Source of the DNA: Fragilariopsis cylindrus CCMP1102
Taxonomy: Eukaryota > Bacillariophyta > Bacillariophyceae > Bacillariales > Bacillariaceae
Direction of reading: 5' to 3'
NCBI GenBank assembly: GCA_900095095.1
Contig: FMBT01000313.1
Location: 62,001-126,000, forward strand
Length of the DNA: 64,000 nt
How positions within the stretch are numbered: the first letter of the stretch is position 1; the number at the start of each line of letters is the position of its first letter. The notes beneath the pieces were generated by a model that saw nothing but the letters and a program-made list of their open reading frames with translations, ran no database searches and had not been told where the DNA came from. The position numbers and the translations under genes are program-made. This document shows positions 22,685 through 34,830 of this stretch, in pieces.

Positions 22685-22714
<30 letters not shown>
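22685..22714. repeat. (CA)15 microsatellite abutting the transposase start codon
   Basis: A perfect CA run ends directly at the ATG of the transposase gene (22715), so the CA tract would be the end of its 5' leader. Confidence 0.85.
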
Positions 22715-22716
<2 letters not shown>

Positions 22717-25700
22717 GAGTGGAATTACTACCAAAAAGAAAGGACGCAGACAAGGGTCCCAGGTGAATGCGGTGGCTAGTGCTACAGGTGGGTTGACGGC
22801 GACTGATCTATCATCTCAACAGACTGAAAGTAAAAAAAGAGGACGACCAGCTAGATCAATCAAAAAAAAGAAACAACAAGGAAGAGATAACAGAAAGTCT
22901 CCACCTGCAAACTCATCTCCAGCAATTGCTTCACCATCACCACGTGCATCACCACCATCATTACTATCACTGGCCTGTACAGTTTCTGTATCATCATCTT
23001 TGACTTCAGTGGCTGCGCCTTCACCACTACCTGTAGCACCCCCAGTGCTGTACAATTCTAGAACAAGACCAGCACCTCTAATTGCATTTGATAAAGATGC
23101 TTTCAAGGTTGCTGATCAATCCGATTATGCGGCAAGGAAGGGTAAGAATAGAGCTATAAATAATTTAGTAGAAACTATTTTAGGAGAGCATTGTTCTAAA
23201 CACTATTCAAAGCAACAACTAGTATTAGCATTGCACACTGCGTCCAAGGATCCGCGTGTTAGACCTTTTTTCAAAAGTGCAGGACTTGCAGACGTTGAAG
23301 ATTTAGCAGCCATGCGTTTTCATCATGAACAAATCAATCGTATTTTGAAAACAACAAATGATTCTAAAAAGAAGGGTAGTGCAACCGATGATGTACGGTC
23401 TTACGAACAATCCATATACTCAGCAATGGCCGAGTCCCCAATATCTTCTAATCGCACAACAACGGTGCCTTCCATTGCTTGCCGTACCAGATTGTTTCCA
23501 GGTATTCCAAGGATTACCTTGACAAGATGTATGAGCAGGGCCAAAGCACATCGGAAGAACATGCTTGACAATAACGGTACTGTTTTTGGCCGTGTACTGA
23601 AACGTCTGGGGCGTACGAAGGTGACACCTGAGTTACACGTGGAGTTTTTACACTGGTTGGACAATCATAATATGGTCATACAGAGTCCGTTAGCTTCAGA
23701 TACTTTATTGGTACCCGACGGTAGCACTCGTGGAGTCAAGAAACGTGTAAACAAGATCTTACTTCAAATACCTGTCCGGGAGCTGCACAACGACTTAATA
23801 GATGCCGATCCGTTGATTGGTCTAGCCGGAGCACGCGATTGTAATGGAAAAATATTGATATCCGATACGAAATTGAGGGAATTGTTGCCGCCTCATTTAC
23901 GAATGATGAGTGATCGTTATAAAATAATGTGTGGCTGCGAGCCGTGTATTCAAATGATCAACCTTCAACAGAGCTATAACCGGTTTATTTGTTACCGAAT
24001 CAAGGATTTCAAGGAGATACGCGATGGTTTCAATCCAAGAACGAGGAGATATATGGCGGCCGACGAAACCCTCAAGAAATACCAGGACAAGGTGCAGCCA
24101 CAGGGAGAGGCTAGATTTAAGACCGCCAAACTAGCGATGGTTTGTTGCTTGTGTGCTCCGCCTGATGACAGGTTCCAATCTCTTCATCAATTGGACTGTG
24201 TTACGGGCGAGTGCACCGCTTGTCCTGGGTTTGACCGGCCTCCTGAAGAATTGACTATGAACAATGATATTTCTTTCCATTTGTACGATGTCCTCCCGTC
24301 CTGCAGCATACACAACATGTTGCCAAAATTTCCGCCGGTGGTTGATGGGGAACGACACGTCCAGACGAAATCCTGTGTTGAATGCGATTTGCTTTTGGAG
24401 GCGGACCCAAACTACGTACGGGGTGGCTTTTACAAAAGGAAATATTTAACCCAAAAGAAGTGTGGGTTCCAAGAGTTCTTCACTGATTATTACCTTCCTC
24501 ATTTGAAAAAATATACTTATCACCGATTTTTGAAAATAATACTAAGCAAATCTAATATCGAAGACGTAAGACTCAGCCGTCTGAAACCCGGCGAGGTGGC
24601 TGGTTCACGTGATTATGCGGAACGATTATTAATGAAGTTTCATATGGAAATACAGAGCGAACATTTTGGGCAAGGTCGTGATCTATCAATCGAAGGAAAC
24701 GATATAAAGTTTTTTCCGGTAGGGGCAACAGCAACGACGTCTCATTTCTATTCGTTTTTAAAAGATTCTAAGATTCAAAATGCTGCCACTACGGACAGGC
24801 ACATGGATTGCTTAATTAAAATCTTAAAAGAAAAAAAAGTCTTGAGTGAACGCTTATACGAAACCACCGACGGTTGTGGCCCTCAGTATCGATCAGCAAC
24901 AGCGCTATGGTTCTTATCAGGATTATCAATCAAACATAACATTGTAATTGATCGTTCGTTCGGTGCTCCCGGTCATGGTACGTTATTCTAAACTATTGTA
25001 TCTAAAATATGCTTTGCTTGGTTTTGTCGTATCTAACTTTTATTTATTTTATTTCAATTGGTATTACAGGAAAAGGTATCGTGGACGGAGTTAACGGTAC
25101 TGATAAAAACTTATTGATACGTTATTCTGCGAGGGAGCTGAAGCAAGCGATGGATAGCACTGCCGAAGAAGATGCTGTTGATGACAAAAAACGTTTTGCA
25201 GCACATAGTGTAAATGAAATCGGTAAAGAATTTTCTCTGGCTGAAGAATGTGCACGACTGTTGCGTATCGGGAGATCCGGGGGGGTTAAATCGGGAGGAA
25301 AATCAGCCAAGAGAGAAAATTCGCGGGCCATCAAACACCACGAGTGGTTAGTGTGGAAAAAAGAAGATACAGTTTCGGAACTGAAATACAAAACTGTTGA
25401 TTTTTCAAAGGAAGCGAAACAAGCTGGTGGAACGTCAAACAAACGATACCATGTATATTGCTGTTGTGAAGGCACCAAAACAACCAAGATTTGCCACTGT
25501 GAAGGATTGCCGATATCGAAAAATACTTGGAATGAGGAACGAATGGGATGTGGTTCGGCTAGAAGTCGACCACGTCAAGGCCAACATAGACGACGTAGAC
25601 ACTGCGAGAGAAGAAATTCTTGTTTCGTTAAGTTCCAATATAGCTGCCACCATTGAGATTGGTGGATACGGTGCTATTGTAACTAATGATGAAGCCGCGA

Positions 25701-26098
25701 GGGATGGATACTGGATGGTGGAGTGGACTAGTGAATCATATACGTGTCAAGAAACTGGTAGATTAGTATGTGATGGATTTTATTTGAATGAAGTTCCAGG
25801 AGGACCACAATGGTGGACCCCGAGTGGACTGCCCGTAACAACCCCCCTAGTGAACATTGTCATGGGGGATGTTAAAATGGATCCAATTGAGGAAGGAAGA
25901 AATGTCCCATCGTCATCTCATGTTAGTAGAAGGCAATGCCTAGAAAAAGAAGCCCTGCGTGTTAAAGGTGACAGCCATGACTATATATTTGATGAGATTT
26001 TTAGAAGAGAAACTTTAGAATATGAAACAAGAGCAGAAGAGGAGGAAGATGATGAAGAAGAAGAGTCAGAGGAAGAGTCAGAAGCAGAAGCAGAATAA
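22715..26098 (+). CDS. Transposase of the Sola-like element, spliced, with a frame disruption near its end
   Basis: Exon 1 is 22715-24977. A 92-bp intron with GTACGT donor and TTACAG acceptor runs 24978-25069, and exon 2 continues from 25070. The splice restores the motif APGHGKGIVDGVNG, which is strong support. The N-terminus (about 120 residues) is Lys/Pro/Ser-rich. Cys clusters follow (MCGCEPCIQ; CCLCAPPDD ... CVTGECTACP; SCVECD), likely zinc-binding. The catalytic-type segment carries TDRHMDC, TTDGCGPQYRS and the GHGKG motif. Exon 2 is open to 25656. From about 25400-25560 the better-looking coding continues in the +1 frame to 26098, ending in an acidic Glu-rich tail, so there is one frameshift or a second unrecognised intron. 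Confidence 0.75.
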
Positions 26099-26174
26099 GG
26101 TCTTTTATTATCACTTGCAGTAGACCGTACCACTTGCAGTAGACCGTACCATGATCCGGACCTAACAGTACTGT

Positions 26175-26790
26175 ACGTCGTACTCGCGTCTCGTACAGAA
26201 ATGACACTCGATTTTGAAGTAGTTATCAAAAATGTCGCAAAAGAACTGGTAATTTGCTAGTACAAACATAATTGAATGCTGTCAATCAAACGAGCAACAC
26301 TTACTCGCGTCTCGTACCGTACTGTGTGTCGTACTCGCGTCTCGTACTGATCGATTGCCAGAATAGACGCTCGATTTCGAAGCAGTTGTCAACAATGTCG
26401 CAAAACAACTAGTAGTTTGCTAGTACCAACATAATTGAATGCTGTTTATTAACGTAGCATCGCTTACTCGCGTCTCGTACCGTACTGTGTGTCGTACTCG
26501 CGTCTCGTACTGATCGATTGCCAGAATAGACGCTCGATTTCGAAGCAGTTGTCAACAATGTCGCGAAACAACTAGTAGTTTGCTAGTACCAACATAATTG
26601 AATGCTGTTTATTAACTTAGCATCGCTTACTTTGACTTAATCGTGTAAATACCGTAATAATCGATTTGAACGCAAGAAAACAAGCTCAATTTCGAAGTAG
26701 TTATCAAAAATGTCGCAAAAGCACTAGTAGTTTGCTAGTACAAACATAATTGATCGCTGTCAATTAACAGAGCAAAATTTACCGCGTAAG
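26175..26790. repeat. Four tandem ~161-bp repeats at the right side of the Sola-like element
   Basis: Each unit contains TCGATTT.GAAG.AGTT, AATGTCGCAAAA and TTTGCTAGTAC.AACATAAT; units fall near 26207, 26369, 26530 and 26691. Between units lies ACTCGCGTCTCGTAC, itself doubled in the middle copies. Copies two and three are nearly identical. Confidence 0.85.
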
Positions 26791-27166
26791 GATTTTTTTT
26801 TTTTTGATCAATCCCGTGATGCGCTGTTTTCAACTTTGACGACGAAGCCCAAATGGGCGAAATTCTACGCAGATCACTAGCAGGGCGTTGCTGACACCAC
26901 CTACACCTGTCGATGCGTCTTGATTCAATGCATGGATTATGATTGGTCAGTTGTAGAAAAGAAGAGCTTCTGTAGAAGCTAAAAATCCGCCCAATTGATA
27001 GTACTTTACTGCATAGCGCGTGTTGTAGCAGAAGCGTCTGTCCGCAGATTGTCCTTTATTGCACAAAACAGAATCACGTTGAGCCGGAACGCGCCTTATT
27101 ATGTTGGCTAGGTGTTAATACAAAGGGGTGTAGGTGTTGGTATGGTGTAGGTGTAGTTGCCATTAA

Positions 27167-27705
27167 CAGGATTCCTGTTATAAGGAATTTTGTGGTATTT
27201 TGCGCGTGTTATTAATAACACGCGATAATTTCCATCTAAAAAAAATAAATAAAAATGAAAAACTTTGGAAGTGCGAATACATGTGAAGCGACTATCAAAA
27301 CGAATTAAGATTTGACGCATGAGCAACTCGAACCCAGGGCTGTTTAGCCATACCAACAGATTCTTTCCAACTACACCACAAGGGCAGTTATTTGATTCAT
27401 ACTTCCACACACAGATTTTGGATATTTAGTCAAAAAAAATAATCGCGCACCGTGATACTTAGCGCTACCGCGAATTTTCCTACTATGGCTCTTCAGATTT
27501 ATTATTATTGCCTCGTATAAACGCTGTAGGTGTGTCCAATACAACTTTCGAGTATTTTCACTGAATAAGAAAGCACACGCCCTTATTCGGAGACGCGCTG
27601 TGTCTCAATAGGGGGGTGTAGGTCCATTTTTTGAGGGAGATACACCCCCACAAAAAATAGACCCCAAAAAGTGGCGCCCTGTGGGGAGCCATAACCTGAA
27701 TCCTG
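27167..27705 (-). mobile_element. TTAA-flanked MITE copy 2 with tRNA-like module, uninterrupted
   Basis: This is a 539-bp element bordered by TTAA (27163-27166 and 27706-27709). Its left end CAGGATTCCTGTTAT differs from the ideal TIR at two positions; its right end is perfect. On the minus strand it carries the tRNA-like block (A-box-like 27367-27378, B-box-like about 27325-27335). It also carries the region matching GCGGTAGCGCTAAGTATCAC of copy 1. It gives the uninterrupted reference for copy 1. Confidence 0.85.
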
Positions 27706-27709
27706 TTAA

Positions 27710-29077
27710 GTGTTTAAAAATTATCTCAGTTAGGATCCATATAAGAGGACTACCAATCACACCTAGTACTTGAATTTTGTATCTTACTGGCAAAATCATA
27801 TATATATATATATATATATAATATTAATAGTAGGTGTAAATCACTAAAAATACGACTTGCACAACTAAAAATGACTAGTTCCACACGGATAATTATCCAA
27901 GCCTTTCGATAGGTCGCCCAGAGCGAAAATTCAAAAGAATGATGACTGTTTGAGGGGTGTAACACACCAAAGTGGTACTAGTGTAGGACTATCACTTGGT
28001 GAGGACGTTGTTGGTGGATTAGACTGTGACTTAGACGGCAAATCAGAAATGTTATAGGATTATCAGTTGGATTAGACATTGGAGATGACAACTTTGTAGG
28101 ACTATCAGTTGGTTAGGACCTTGTTGGTGAATTAGACTGTGCCATGCTGCCCACATAGGTAGGTACCACGTGTCACTCAAAAAGAAGAAGAATGAATCAA
28201 TGAGCGCGCATTATTCATTCGCGAATTTGATGAGTCACTAATTACAGGAGTGTCCGGTAATAAAATTTTCAAGGTATGTTTTTCGTTAAAATCACGCGCG
28301 ACCAAAACGGGGGAGCATTGGCGTACAAGGGGGTTGAATCTATTTCGATGAAATAAAAAGAAATATAAGTAAAATAGAATAAAATAAAATAAAGAGAACA
28401 GAATTGCGACGAAGAATCTTTTCGATACCTAGCAAATTTTCTCACGCGCCTCAATTGTTTTCTATTAAGCTAAAAGTATTTCCGTTCCTTTACGGTTGAG
28501 ACTGATATATAGTAATAGTATTTTGCACGATAGTAAATAAATAAAAGTATCAATATTATTAATTAATTTCTATAGCGATTAATTAATTGGTTTTTGAATG
28601 AACAAATTGGTCACACCTGCCTGTTGTCCATATTCTATGCATATATATAATGTCAAGTGACAATTAAAATCTTAGAAGTAACGATGTGCAATGTACAGAA
28701 GAACAATCGCTGCTACACTGCTTTCATTGATGTAGCTCTTCTTCTTGTGAACAAAACATTACGTAAGTTACTGTACAAATTGATTCATTCGTTCATTCCA
28801 ACATCTACTGCAATAGACCATATCATATTAACAATTCATTGCTTCCTTGTCTCCTGGTTTTCGATCATCGTCATAATATATTATCTCTGACGACCTATAA
28901 TAACTCGTGATTTTTTATATGCTCGATAATAATAGAGGAATTTGATAATAACAAACTGAAACTGAAAGTACGGTATCAGTAGTTGTCGTATCACCTGAGT
29001 CTCGAGCTAGTTCTAATTTATCCTTTTTCCTATTATATTATTCCATCTCCACTATAATACATCAATTCGATCTAGCG

Positions 29078-29109
<32 letters not shown>

Positions 29110-29409
29110 CGACGACGACGACGATAGACGTTTCTTTTTTATTCGTTGAAGTGATAAGATTCGATTCAATATCTATCGCAAGCACAGTAATAGGCTAACT
29201 TGATAATATAGTATACTATAATATCATATAGTATAAGAAGGTAAATGATTCCAACGCGATAGTAAAAATATTACAGTGTACTTTGAATTCATCTTATTGT
29301 CGATACAGTCCGTCTCTCTCACTTTTATTCGTTCACTCCGCGTCTCCATCTACCTCTCTTTCTTACATACATACACACGAATAATCGCTTTTACTTAGCT
29401 TCATCAAGA
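27710..29409. other. Intergenic region upstream of the LRR gene
   Basis: It contains a (TA)n tract (27798-27821) and a ~46-bp direct repeat at about 27985-28035 and 28097-28142 (GTAGGACTATCA.TTGGTGA-like). It also contains a (GA)n tract (29078-29109) followed by (GAC)n. The last ~400 bp should include the LRR-gene promoter and leader. No gene is supported here. Confidence 0.4.
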
Positions 29410-32400
29410 ATGAGTGTAACACAACAAGATAAAAGTGGAAATAAAGGCGGGGGTGATTCCATACCCAGTATCAATAATTTCAGCAGCACTCTATCAGAGG
29501 AAGAAGACAATGCTGAAGGAAACGTGAACGAAATTGATAGTCTACCATATAATGGGGACTCCATTGGCAGTGGTGGTAATAATTACAATCATGTATCACA
29601 TACTAACAGCTATAACGAAACTTCTCGTGTCGTTGCTACTAATGATAATGATTATAATAATACATCCAATAACAAGAATGAAGATGAAAGTAACGAATCG
29701 ATCGATGTTTCTGTTGGTTTTGCATCTGTCGATTGCAACAGCAACAACGACAATGACGACATCGTGGTATCGTCTCCAACAGTTGGAATAGAATCTGCCA
29801 AAAAGAAGACAAGGAAGAAGAAGAAGAAGAAGAATCGTCCTTACATCAGTATGTCGTCATCAGAAGAAGAAGAAGAAGAAGTAGATGATGCTGAAGGAAG
29901 CGACAATAAAGTTGCAGTAATACCGGTACTACCAGTACTACCATATAACGACAATTTCGGTGATAATAGCAACACCATGATTGGCAACATCAATATCAAT
30001 AACGGTAGCAGCAGCATCGGCAGCAGCATCATCGGTAATGGTAACGGCAATGGTAACGATAGCAATAACATTATCAATACGTGCAATAGTAGTAATGGCC
30101 ATAACAACAGAAATATCATTCCGGATAATATTTATGATGATAATGACGATCAAAACAATCATGGTATTGCACGCAGTAGTGATATTTCTGTCAAAACCGA
30201 CAACAAGAGCAGCAGCACTAGACGTGTCTACGTCAGCAGTAGTAACAATAATAGCAACTACATCACGAGCACAAAGAGCAACAATGTGAATACGAGCATG
30301 AACAGCAACGTAAACAGCAACGTAAACAGCAACGTAAACAGCAACGTAAACAGCAACGTAAACACGAGAGTCCCAAATAACAACAAAAGTTTAAGAAATT
30401 TTATTAGTGCAACAAGCACCAACACCATCAACACCTTCAACAGCAACACCACATGCAGCACAGAACTTTATCAGGCAGATACTTACTCTATTTTAGCCCT
30501 TCATGGGCCAATTGAAAGTCCTGCTTACTTCTTGTTTGGTTTAATGGTCTATCTATTCCAGATTACTTTCCTACTACTAATGGTATTTAGTAAAGTGCAT
30601 CCCAACTGGTCCAACAATGGTGACGTGGATAACCCTGATGCAGGAAACGGATCTATTGTTCAAAAACTTGCAGAATTCATACCAGCAAATGTTAGTCCAC
30701 TAGTTCAAGGTACCCAGCTTATGGCAACACTGACTTACATTATTTTTGCGGATTCAAATGTACTTGATGTTGTTCTAGGTGTTGAATTATTCCCACGTCT
30801 TAAATATCAAACAAGTGATGACAAGATTGGATGTATGGTATTTTCTTCCATATTACGTGCGTCGCAAGGTATATTAGCAATTATTGTAACGCTTTTTTTA
30901 GTTGTCACTACATCCAATACAATTGAAATCATTTTGAATTTCACAGCAATCAATTTCATTTCAACTCTTGATAATGTCGGTTTTGAAATTATCAAGTGGG
31001 GTAAGTATGGACCAAAATTTGAAGAGGAGGCAAAACGCATTGAGAAGCTACCTCTTCCTAGATGCATTTTTAGGAAATACAAGCATATTAGATACTGGTG
31101 TGCTGTTATCCCCATTGCTGTGATTCTACTTGCATGTTTAGGCTCCATCACAATTCTTCAAAGTAACAGTGGTGTTTGGGTCTCCCAAATATTTAGGGTT
31201 CAGTTTCAAGAGAAGGAACAAGGACTCCAGTTATACAATGGCTGTTATGAGATAAATGAAAATGCAGTCAATACGAAGAGTGGATTTAGAAGAAAGGCAT
31301 ATGAGGGTTTTAAAGATAACTCAGAAAGTGCCAAGTTTGGATACTGCATGGATGAGCATCGTTGGATCCTCTTCAAGGGCGACAGCAATGTTTGTGATGC
31401 ACGTGATAATGATAATGAATTAGCACGTTCATCAAAAACATACACTTTTGATGTGTCAACAATGTTTGAAGAAGGGTGGTATTCTTCTAGTAACACACCT
31501 CTTGATGTCTACTTTGTTGAAGACACCGATAAAATTAAATTGAATGAAACCACTTGTTCGTCATTCTTAAATGATGGCAATTGTGATTTGTTTTTCAATA
31601 AGTTTGATTTCCAATATGATGGTGGAGATTGTTGTGCTCCTACGTGCTCTGGATCTGATTGCGGAACTGGATCCCTTATCAATGCCTTTGGTACAAATAT
31701 CATAAGTGGAGACGGTTTTCCAAACTGTAAAGATCCTGATATGGTTCCTATAACTATTCAGTTTGATTCAATTTTAAGTAGTAGAGAGCCTCAATTTATT
31801 ATTCAATATAATATTCCAGCTGGATTTAATGAAAATTCAACTATTGTTGACATTCTTGCTGACAAAGATCTTGCACTTCATCAAAAAGATTTCTTCGCAG
31901 CGGAACCAGCTAAGCCTTTACTATTCATTGATTGTGACGGAAGGAATGTTTTGAACATTTATGTTCAGAAATCCATGGAAAATAAAACAGAAACAATTAT
32001 GGTCAATGATGGAGCTGATTGCACTATCACTATTAGAAATGTTACTGATGGTTATGATGCAATATGGTATGTCAGCTATACAATTTTTCATGGAGACAAA
32101 GGATCTGTGGAAAATAATCCAATTGTACTTCAACAAAACTCGAGTAATGAAGTTAGTGATTCCAATTTCAGGAGAATACCAGACTGTTTTTTTGACAGGC
32201 TTTCTGATCATATAGAAAACTCTACTGTTTATACTGGTATTGACTATGACCCAACAGCAAAAGCAATAGATTGGTTGATGAATGATGAATCAAAACAATC
32301 GATGTGTGGGGATTCCTTTTTTCTTGAAAGATATGCATTAGCTGTAGTTTCTTTTGCTACCCTTTCTGCTAATTCTGATAACACTACATTCATTAATGAA

Positions 32401-34022
32401 AAAAGACAGTGTGTTTGGCCTACTATCAATTGTGAGAATGGAGCTGTGGTAGAAATGGACTTGGGTAAGCAATACATGTGTACTTGTTCTATTCCATATT
32501 TTAATTTTATAGATTTCTCATGTACGTTTCTTATCTTTCAAAATTTTATGTTTGAGTCAGGTGAAAAGCTGTCTGGTGGTTACATTCCAAGTGAGATCGG
32601 ACTGTTGACCTCACTTAAAAAACTAAATTTGAGTAAGTAGTAATTGAATCAAAAAAAATTCATTGTTCCATTTAATGTTGTTCCAGTTGTCTTCTCACCA
32701 TGACATTATAATACGTATTATTTTTATTCAAATAAATCAGGTTATAATCAACTAACTGGTTCAATTCCTAGTCATATTGGACTGTTGACTTCTCTTGGAT
32801 TTCTTGATTTGGGTAAGTGATGCAATTAAGTATTATTTTGTTGCCTTTTTTTTTGTGTGGCTAATATTAATATGTCCTCACAGTGACTTTTTAACTACTT
32901 ATTTTATTCTATTTTCAAAACACTAGATTGGAATAAGCACACTGGTGCCATTCCAAGTGAGATTGGATTGATGACCTCACTTGAATCTATTGATTTGCGT
33001 ACGTAAATAAATCAACTATTGCTTTGGTGCTCGTTTCCTGATGTCCGTTTCCTAATGTCCCTATTTCCCTTACAATTATATCTCGCTTGCTTTATATTTT
33101 ATTATCAAAACACTAGTTGCAAATGAGCTATCTGGTTCCATTCCAAGTGAGATTGGATTGTTGAAATCACTTGAGTATCTTTACTTGAGTAAGTGATTGT
33201 ATCAAGTATTAATGTGTTTGTCTCCTTTTTTTGGTTATTCTCTTTCTCATGTTTTTTCACCATTATATTGCAATACTGCTTATCATACTGTTATAAATAC
33301 AATAGACTCCAATGAGTTGACCGGTTTGATTCCAATTGAGATTGGATTGTTGACCTCACTTAGAGATCTTCTTCTTTGTAAGTTACTGAATGAATCAAGG
33401 ATTATTTTTGTATGCTTTTATTTTATTTTGAATTATCTTTTTGTTTTTTCCTCATTATTCATCATTGAATTTTGTTGTTCATGGTTCACGATTATCTATT
33501 CAGATCAAAATTATTTCACAGGGTCCGTACCAAGTGAGGTACTGAAGATGCCTAATTATGATCCTTATTTTGTGGGTGAGTTCATGTTGTCAACGCCGTT
33601 TTGTTCTTTCTTGGTGTATACCATTTATGTTCACTGTTCAACAACAATACTCACACTTTTATATCTATGTCTAATTCTGAATGAAAGAACAACAAAATTG
33701 TATCCTTTGCAATGGCATACGTAATAGGAAAAGGAATGATATTGAATACACTGCTGCTGGGAACTATTCATGCTCTGCTTTGCTATCGGAATTGGATTAT
33801 ATATATTCCCAAAATATGACGTCTTTAGATAAATGCGAAGCACTGAAAAATGAATGCATTATTTGTGATGGTGAGATTATTACCGCCACCAATGACAACA
33901 ACAACAACAACAACAACATGTACATGGATTTTACAATTACTGATTCGAGGGTCGAATTTGGAGCTAAGGTTCAGAAACTTGTTCAGGACGATAAACTTGT
34001 TCAGGACGATTTGTCTAATTAA
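29410..34022 (+). CDS. Multi-exon membrane LRR protein with an LNR domain
   Basis: Eight exons: 29410-32464, 32561-32632, 32741-32812, 32927-32998, 33117-33188, 33306-33377, 33504-33575 and 33688-34022. The product is 1,273 aa. All seven introns are phase 1 with GT..AG borders. Exons 2-7 are each exactly 72 bp and encode one 24-residue plant-type LRR of the form LxGxIPSEIGLLTSLxxLxL. Exon 1 starts with a 350-residue Asn/Ser-rich region that includes five NVNS repeats. Membrane segments follow near residues 370-395, 478-505 and 561-585. Next comes a Lin-12/Notch repeat near 713-745 (CSSFLNDGNCD ... DGGDCC) in a Cys-containing, presumably extracellular region. Exon 8 is Cys-rich and polar. A cell-surface sensor or adhesion role is inferred; no kinase is seen. 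Confidence 0.85.
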
Positions 34023-34830
34023 ACAGTTGAATTTGGATGTCAACACTATATCAAGAACAGGAAGAACGATGTCAATAGTTTTAATTCACATCATGCGCAT
34101 GCACTATCTTTTCTGTAGATGAGTTACTGAGCCAATTATGGAAGGTTAATTACAATACATACAGTACAGTAGTTTAAAAAAAACGAGAAAAAGATAAATA
34201 TAGGAGTCCTTCATATATATGTACATTTATCAGTCATAATTGCTAGCTAGAATAAGTTAGAATAGTACGTACATGTGTGTAGTATGTGTAATATACACAT
34301 TTTTTCGTGATCTACAAAAGGTGATGATAAATAATCATTATATTGATTGCAAGTAATAAATACATCGAGCGACGTTGTTACTTAGCTATAAATTATATGA
34401 AACGTACCGTACATATTGCGCTCATTCATTCGTGCTTTTTAAACAAGGGGGTCGTCTTTGCTTTGGGGGAGCGGAAGTTGACTTTTCTTGTGCACGATAC
34501 TTGTAGTACACAATCCTTCGCAATCAACACAAGCATAATGCCAATACGGTACTAGTATGTCCCAAAAAAAAAATCTTTTTCTGATTTTATTTATTTTGTT
34601 CATCAATACACACAGTAACGTTAGTCTGTAAAACGGTTAATGAATCAATCAATCAATCAATCAACATCTAGTATCGCTCATCCTCTCTTTTCTTCAACTA
34701 GAGACAAACAGAATAAAATAACAATAAAACAATAACAATATACTTCCTCCGTGCAATAACGGAAGGTGTCCACTGACGGGGATAGCTAAGCGAGATAGAA
34801 ATTTACGCGACAATAAAAGCACGAAGAATC
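34023..34830. other. Intergenic region
   Basis: Contains the LRR-gene 3' end and the promoter of the next gene; an (AATC)n run lies near 34643-34662. No gene is supported. Confidence 0.4.

Larger units (their letters stand above)
21928..27095 (+). mobile_element. 5.2-kb DNA transposon with 19-bp perfect TIRs, Sola-like
   Basis: The ends are GGCGCGTTCCGGCTCAACG (21928-21946) and its exact inverse (27077-27095). The similarity continues imperfectly for about ten more bases. Both sides are flanked by TTAT (21924-21927; 27096-27099), giving a 4-bp AT-rich target duplication. Inside lie a foldback, left subterminal repeats, one spliced transposase gene and four right-side ~161-bp repeats. A 4-bp target duplication plus the DGCGPQY and GHGKGIVDG motifs recall the Sola superfamily. 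That assignment is inference and could be wrong. Confidence 0.85.

Noticed and set aside
13753-27705. Inverted copies at 13.75 and 27.7 kb as terminal repeats of one 14-kb element
   Set aside because: Each is a full MITE copy with its own TIRs and TTAA borders once the copia insertion is subtracted, so they are two separate insertions.
29841-30461. Several Leu/Ile-rich open frames opposite the LRR gene
   Set aside because: They are shadows of Asn/Ser repeats of exon 1 on the other strand.
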